Below, piece after piece: positions 61,101 to 64,000 of a stretch of 64,000 bases of DNA; the stretch's first letter is position 1, and the number at the start of each line of letters is the position of its first letter. The DNA is from Struthidea cinerea (lineage: Eukaryota; Chordata; Aves; Passeriformes; Corcoracidae), in assembly GCA_013397865.1 (NCBI GenBank), contig VZTI01004400.1, positions 2,808,500 to 2,872,499 of the forward strand. The letters run 5' to 3'. Position numbers and translations under genes: made by a program. Below the pieces are notes generated by a model. It was given only the letters and a program-made list of their open reading frames with translations. It searched no databases and was not told the origin of the DNA.

Positions 61101-64000
61101 TGGTCTCAAAAGACAAGCAAATGCTTACTGGACACATCAAACACATCGCAGAAATCCATTTAGATGGCACTAACTTTCCACTAATTTTCTCTGCACTTTT
61201 TCTGAGGAAGCAGGCACTGAGCAGGGTACTCCCTTGTAAAAGCCCAGATCCTGGAAGCAGGGATTCCTACAGGCGGATTCCTCATACTATACTTAAGCCG
61301 CTTAAAAGGAAATGGTCAGATTTTCAAAACTGTGAGAAATGCACAGTTACCATGGACATTGAGGAGATTTGCAGCTTCTAGGCAAGCCAGGTACCTCCTT
61401 TTTGGGCACCTAACTATGGCGTAGCTCTGGCTACTCATACTCAAAAATATTGGTGTAAGTGTGGAGCTAAATGATTTTGTAGTGCTTGAAGGTTTTTTAC
61501 TTGATTAAAGATTTTTATATTAAAATTATCAAGACGATGTATTTCATGCAAAGACTTCATACCCTCTTTCTCCCTAAAAATTCAAGCCATGCTGGTGTGA
61601 GTACCTGCAGGGGTGCCGAAGGGGTTTCACTGAGCCAGGGGTTAAGTGACAGGAGCTTATATGGATGGTTTGGGGGTGGCAGAGGGGGTAGAGCAGTTGC
61701 AACTTGACTGCCGGGGACACAAATCACAGACAGGCCACTGTCACTAGATGGTGATTTAGTGACCTTCTGCCTCCACTTCCCTGGGTGGAGACTTTCACAA
61801 ATCCTGTGACATAACTGTATTTCATTTGTGTGTTTGGAGATCTGGAATTCATTTTATTAATCAATCAGATGTACATAAATGAAAGGACATGGTCTAGTAA
61901 CACCCGTGTGTAGGTGGACTGTGATCCACCCTAAGGAAAAGCCTGTTTCCTTCTAGTAAGGGCTCGCCAGCACCCTGTCTGCAATGAACCTCCCCCTGCC
62001 TTCTCCCAGCTTTATGCTCACTGCCCGTGCACAGGAAGGACAGCCCAAATGGTAGCTAGAGGCAATCTGCAGATCTCGGGAAAGGGGACATGAAGACAAA
62101 CTGCGAAGCAAAATTTCTATTAAACTGGGAATTTGGTGGCGAGGACTGGAGAATCCTGACTTAACTTCAGGGAGTTAAGAGATGTCTCTCTGCTGAAGCT
62201 CAGCCACCAGTCAATGCAGATACCTGACATTGTCGTCTCTTGTTCCCGAGTCATTTTTTACCTACTTTTGGATGCCATTCTATAAAGCTTCTGCTCTTAT
62301 GACATGATACTTTTTTTTGAGGGAAAAAAAAGAAAAAAAAGTTCCCCATTTTAGTTCTTGTTCAAAGCCCCTCAGGTCTTTGGAAGAAATGGAAAGTGAT
62401 AAAAAAATAGATTATTAATTGATAAAAAAGTGATAAATTAAGATGATTAAATCTACTGCTTACCACATAAAAGCAAATTGCATGGGCATATATTATGTCA
62501 TTCCTAATTATTTTAAGTAGATATTGATCTACCTTTATGAAAAAAAAAATCTTTTTTTGCAGGTATATTTAATAGACATAACCCAGAAAAACATTTTATA
62601 TATGAAAGCATGCTTACACACATTGTTTCAAGGACCTGTCCACATGATATAACTAAATAGTTTAAAAGACCAGTTCAAAGACAAAGCATTAATTCACCTA
62701 TACACGTATTAATTCAAAATGCAAAAATGCATTTATTTGCATCCATGGATTTTATTCCCTGTTACGTCTTCTTGACAAGGGAAAGCTTAATGGTATGTCA
62801 GTAGCAAATAGAAAGCATAAGGGTGATGAGGAGATGAGTCTGTTGTTTGACACATGCAAGTTGCAGTTTATGACTTAAGAGAAACATATCTTCTCTAGTA
62901 TGCTAAAGAATCGTATGGTGTTTTAAGAAGGGAATCTCTGGTTTTCTTCTGTCTCTTGCACATGTCCTGCAGGACAAGAAAGACACATCAGAGCAATGTT
63001 GTGGGATGCATTTCAGACTCATACCACTGAGTTAGAACATCTCATCAGTGATATGCTAAGATCCACCACTGCTTTGTAACTGATTACTATCATGTATTGA
63101 TGAATCTTATCTTGTCACACTACTTGGCATACATCCAAATATCCCGGTGCACAAAGTAAATGATGAAATTTTCGATGTAATTTGAGTTTTTCTGGTGTGA
63201 ATTGTGGACAGTTCAACAAATTTAGACATGGAGGGTAGTCCTAGCTACACGGACCTTATCTGGTGGTTTTATAATGCCCTCCGAGAAGTGCCAAATACAA
63301 TTTACAGGGAGTTTCCATACAAGGGGCCTGCAGTTTCTACTGTTCCCAGGAGATGGCATACATCTTTTGGAAAAAAATGTCTGCTCACTTCCTAAAGGAG
63401 CGGCGAGGTGCAGGAGGAAATACTTCAATGCACCATTCAGTTCTGCATTTACCACTTGAAAAATTGAAAGTCAGTTGGCAAACCCTTTGGGATTTAGGAG
63501 AGATGGAATGGGGATTGCCATGCACAGAGGAGAGTTTGTATGAATAGCTCAGCAGGAGGAGGGTGAGGAATCCCCACCCAGCAACCGCATTTTCTTTGTG
63601 GCATAATATATGTAAGACCATAATACAATGCCCTCCTACTTTCATCTTTCTATATTGCCACTCATCAGCATTACAAAGAATGAAGCTATTAAAAGAACTG
63701 CCTCTTGGCACCCAAAAGCCATAGCACTGTATTTTCTACAACAAAAAAAATTGAGCCTCTATTATTTGTTTTGCTACATTTGCAGCAGTCTCCCCATTAA
63801 GCTTGCTTCTCACAGCTCCCTGATCTCATTCCCCGTTGGACCTAGATCAGACACACAAGAGGTCAGGCTGACTTTCAAACCTTCTTGCGGGCTGGCAAGC
63901 ACAGAAAAGTGTAACTGTAATAAGGATTAAAAAGTTCTCAGATGGGCCTACCAATGTGAAAAGTCCCTCCCTTCCCCAGCTTTGCCACCTTCCAAAACCC
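58137..64000. other. AT-rich sequence without a supported gene
   Basis: A plus-strand frame at 59189-59383 follows a TTTCTTCTCCTTTAAG acceptor-like site but lacks a donor. The frame at 59746-60012 contains a few CpGs but no motif. Frames at 63204-63930 overlap on both strands. Poly-T lies near 59550 and an A/T hairpin-like tract near 62309-62342. No named repeat is recognised. Confidence 0.45.

Noticed and set aside
62309..62342. 10-bp inverted repeat of A and T runs
   Set aside because: Arms are almost homopolymeric, so pairing is trivial.
1..64000. tRNA, rRNA, microRNA cluster, CRISPR or bacterial operon
   Set aside because: No tRNA A/B-box pair, rRNA core or spaced direct-repeat array was seen on reading both strands. 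The sequence is vertebrate in character.

Overview
The window is typical bird nuclear DNA. The evidence is a dense scatter of CR1 LINE tails in both orientations, most with the avian CR1 3' signature (a short run of ATTCTGTGATTCT-type repeats), plus two LTRs of an avian endogenous retrovirus family whose edge reads GTCGTGGTTTAA in antisense. CpG is scarce outside one island and most of the window is AT-rich single-copy sequence. No complete known gene could be named from sequence alone.

Left part (1-16.6 kb). I find five short plus-strand reading segments, each bounded by splice-like sites and compatible in phase: 144-256, 590-740, 2192-2353, 14406-14450 and 16399-16559. Joined, they would give a C-terminal tail of roughly 209 residues ending in a stop that overlaps an AATAAA. 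I do not recognise the protein. This is a gene model by inference, and it is the most interesting thing in the window. Its 12-kb intron holds a solo LTR, CR1 fragments and a CpG island (about 7480-8345) interrupted by a 198-base assembly gap (7998-8195). The island carries two good minus-strand splice donors (exon ends 7822 and 7941), so it may drive an antisense or divergent transcript. A G-quadruplex/GC-box motif lies just right of the gap.

Middle (16.6-35 kb). A heavily mutated, ancient CR1/L3-like LINE (about 17640-19200) still shows reverse-transcriptase sequence landmarks. A pair of diverged ~110-bp dispersed repeats lies near 25.4 and 27.0 kb. Two adjoining minus-strand CR1 copies abut an LTR at 28.5-28.9 kb, which runs into a CATGG-type pentanucleotide array and a long A/C-rich tract. 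A ~730-bp plus-strand CR1 lies at 33.9-34.6 kb.

Right part (35-64 kb). This is mostly featureless AT-rich sequence. It contains small plus-strand CR1 tails (44.5 and 45.4 kb), a 13-bp-arm perfect hairpin (46981-47012), a 720-bp minus-strand CR1 with the end of ORF2 readable (52886-53605), and a perfect RFX X-box beside homeobox-type ATTA sites (58123-58136). I see no tRNA, rRNA, CRISPR or bacterial-type operon. Most open frames of 60-145 codons here are chance or repeat-derived.
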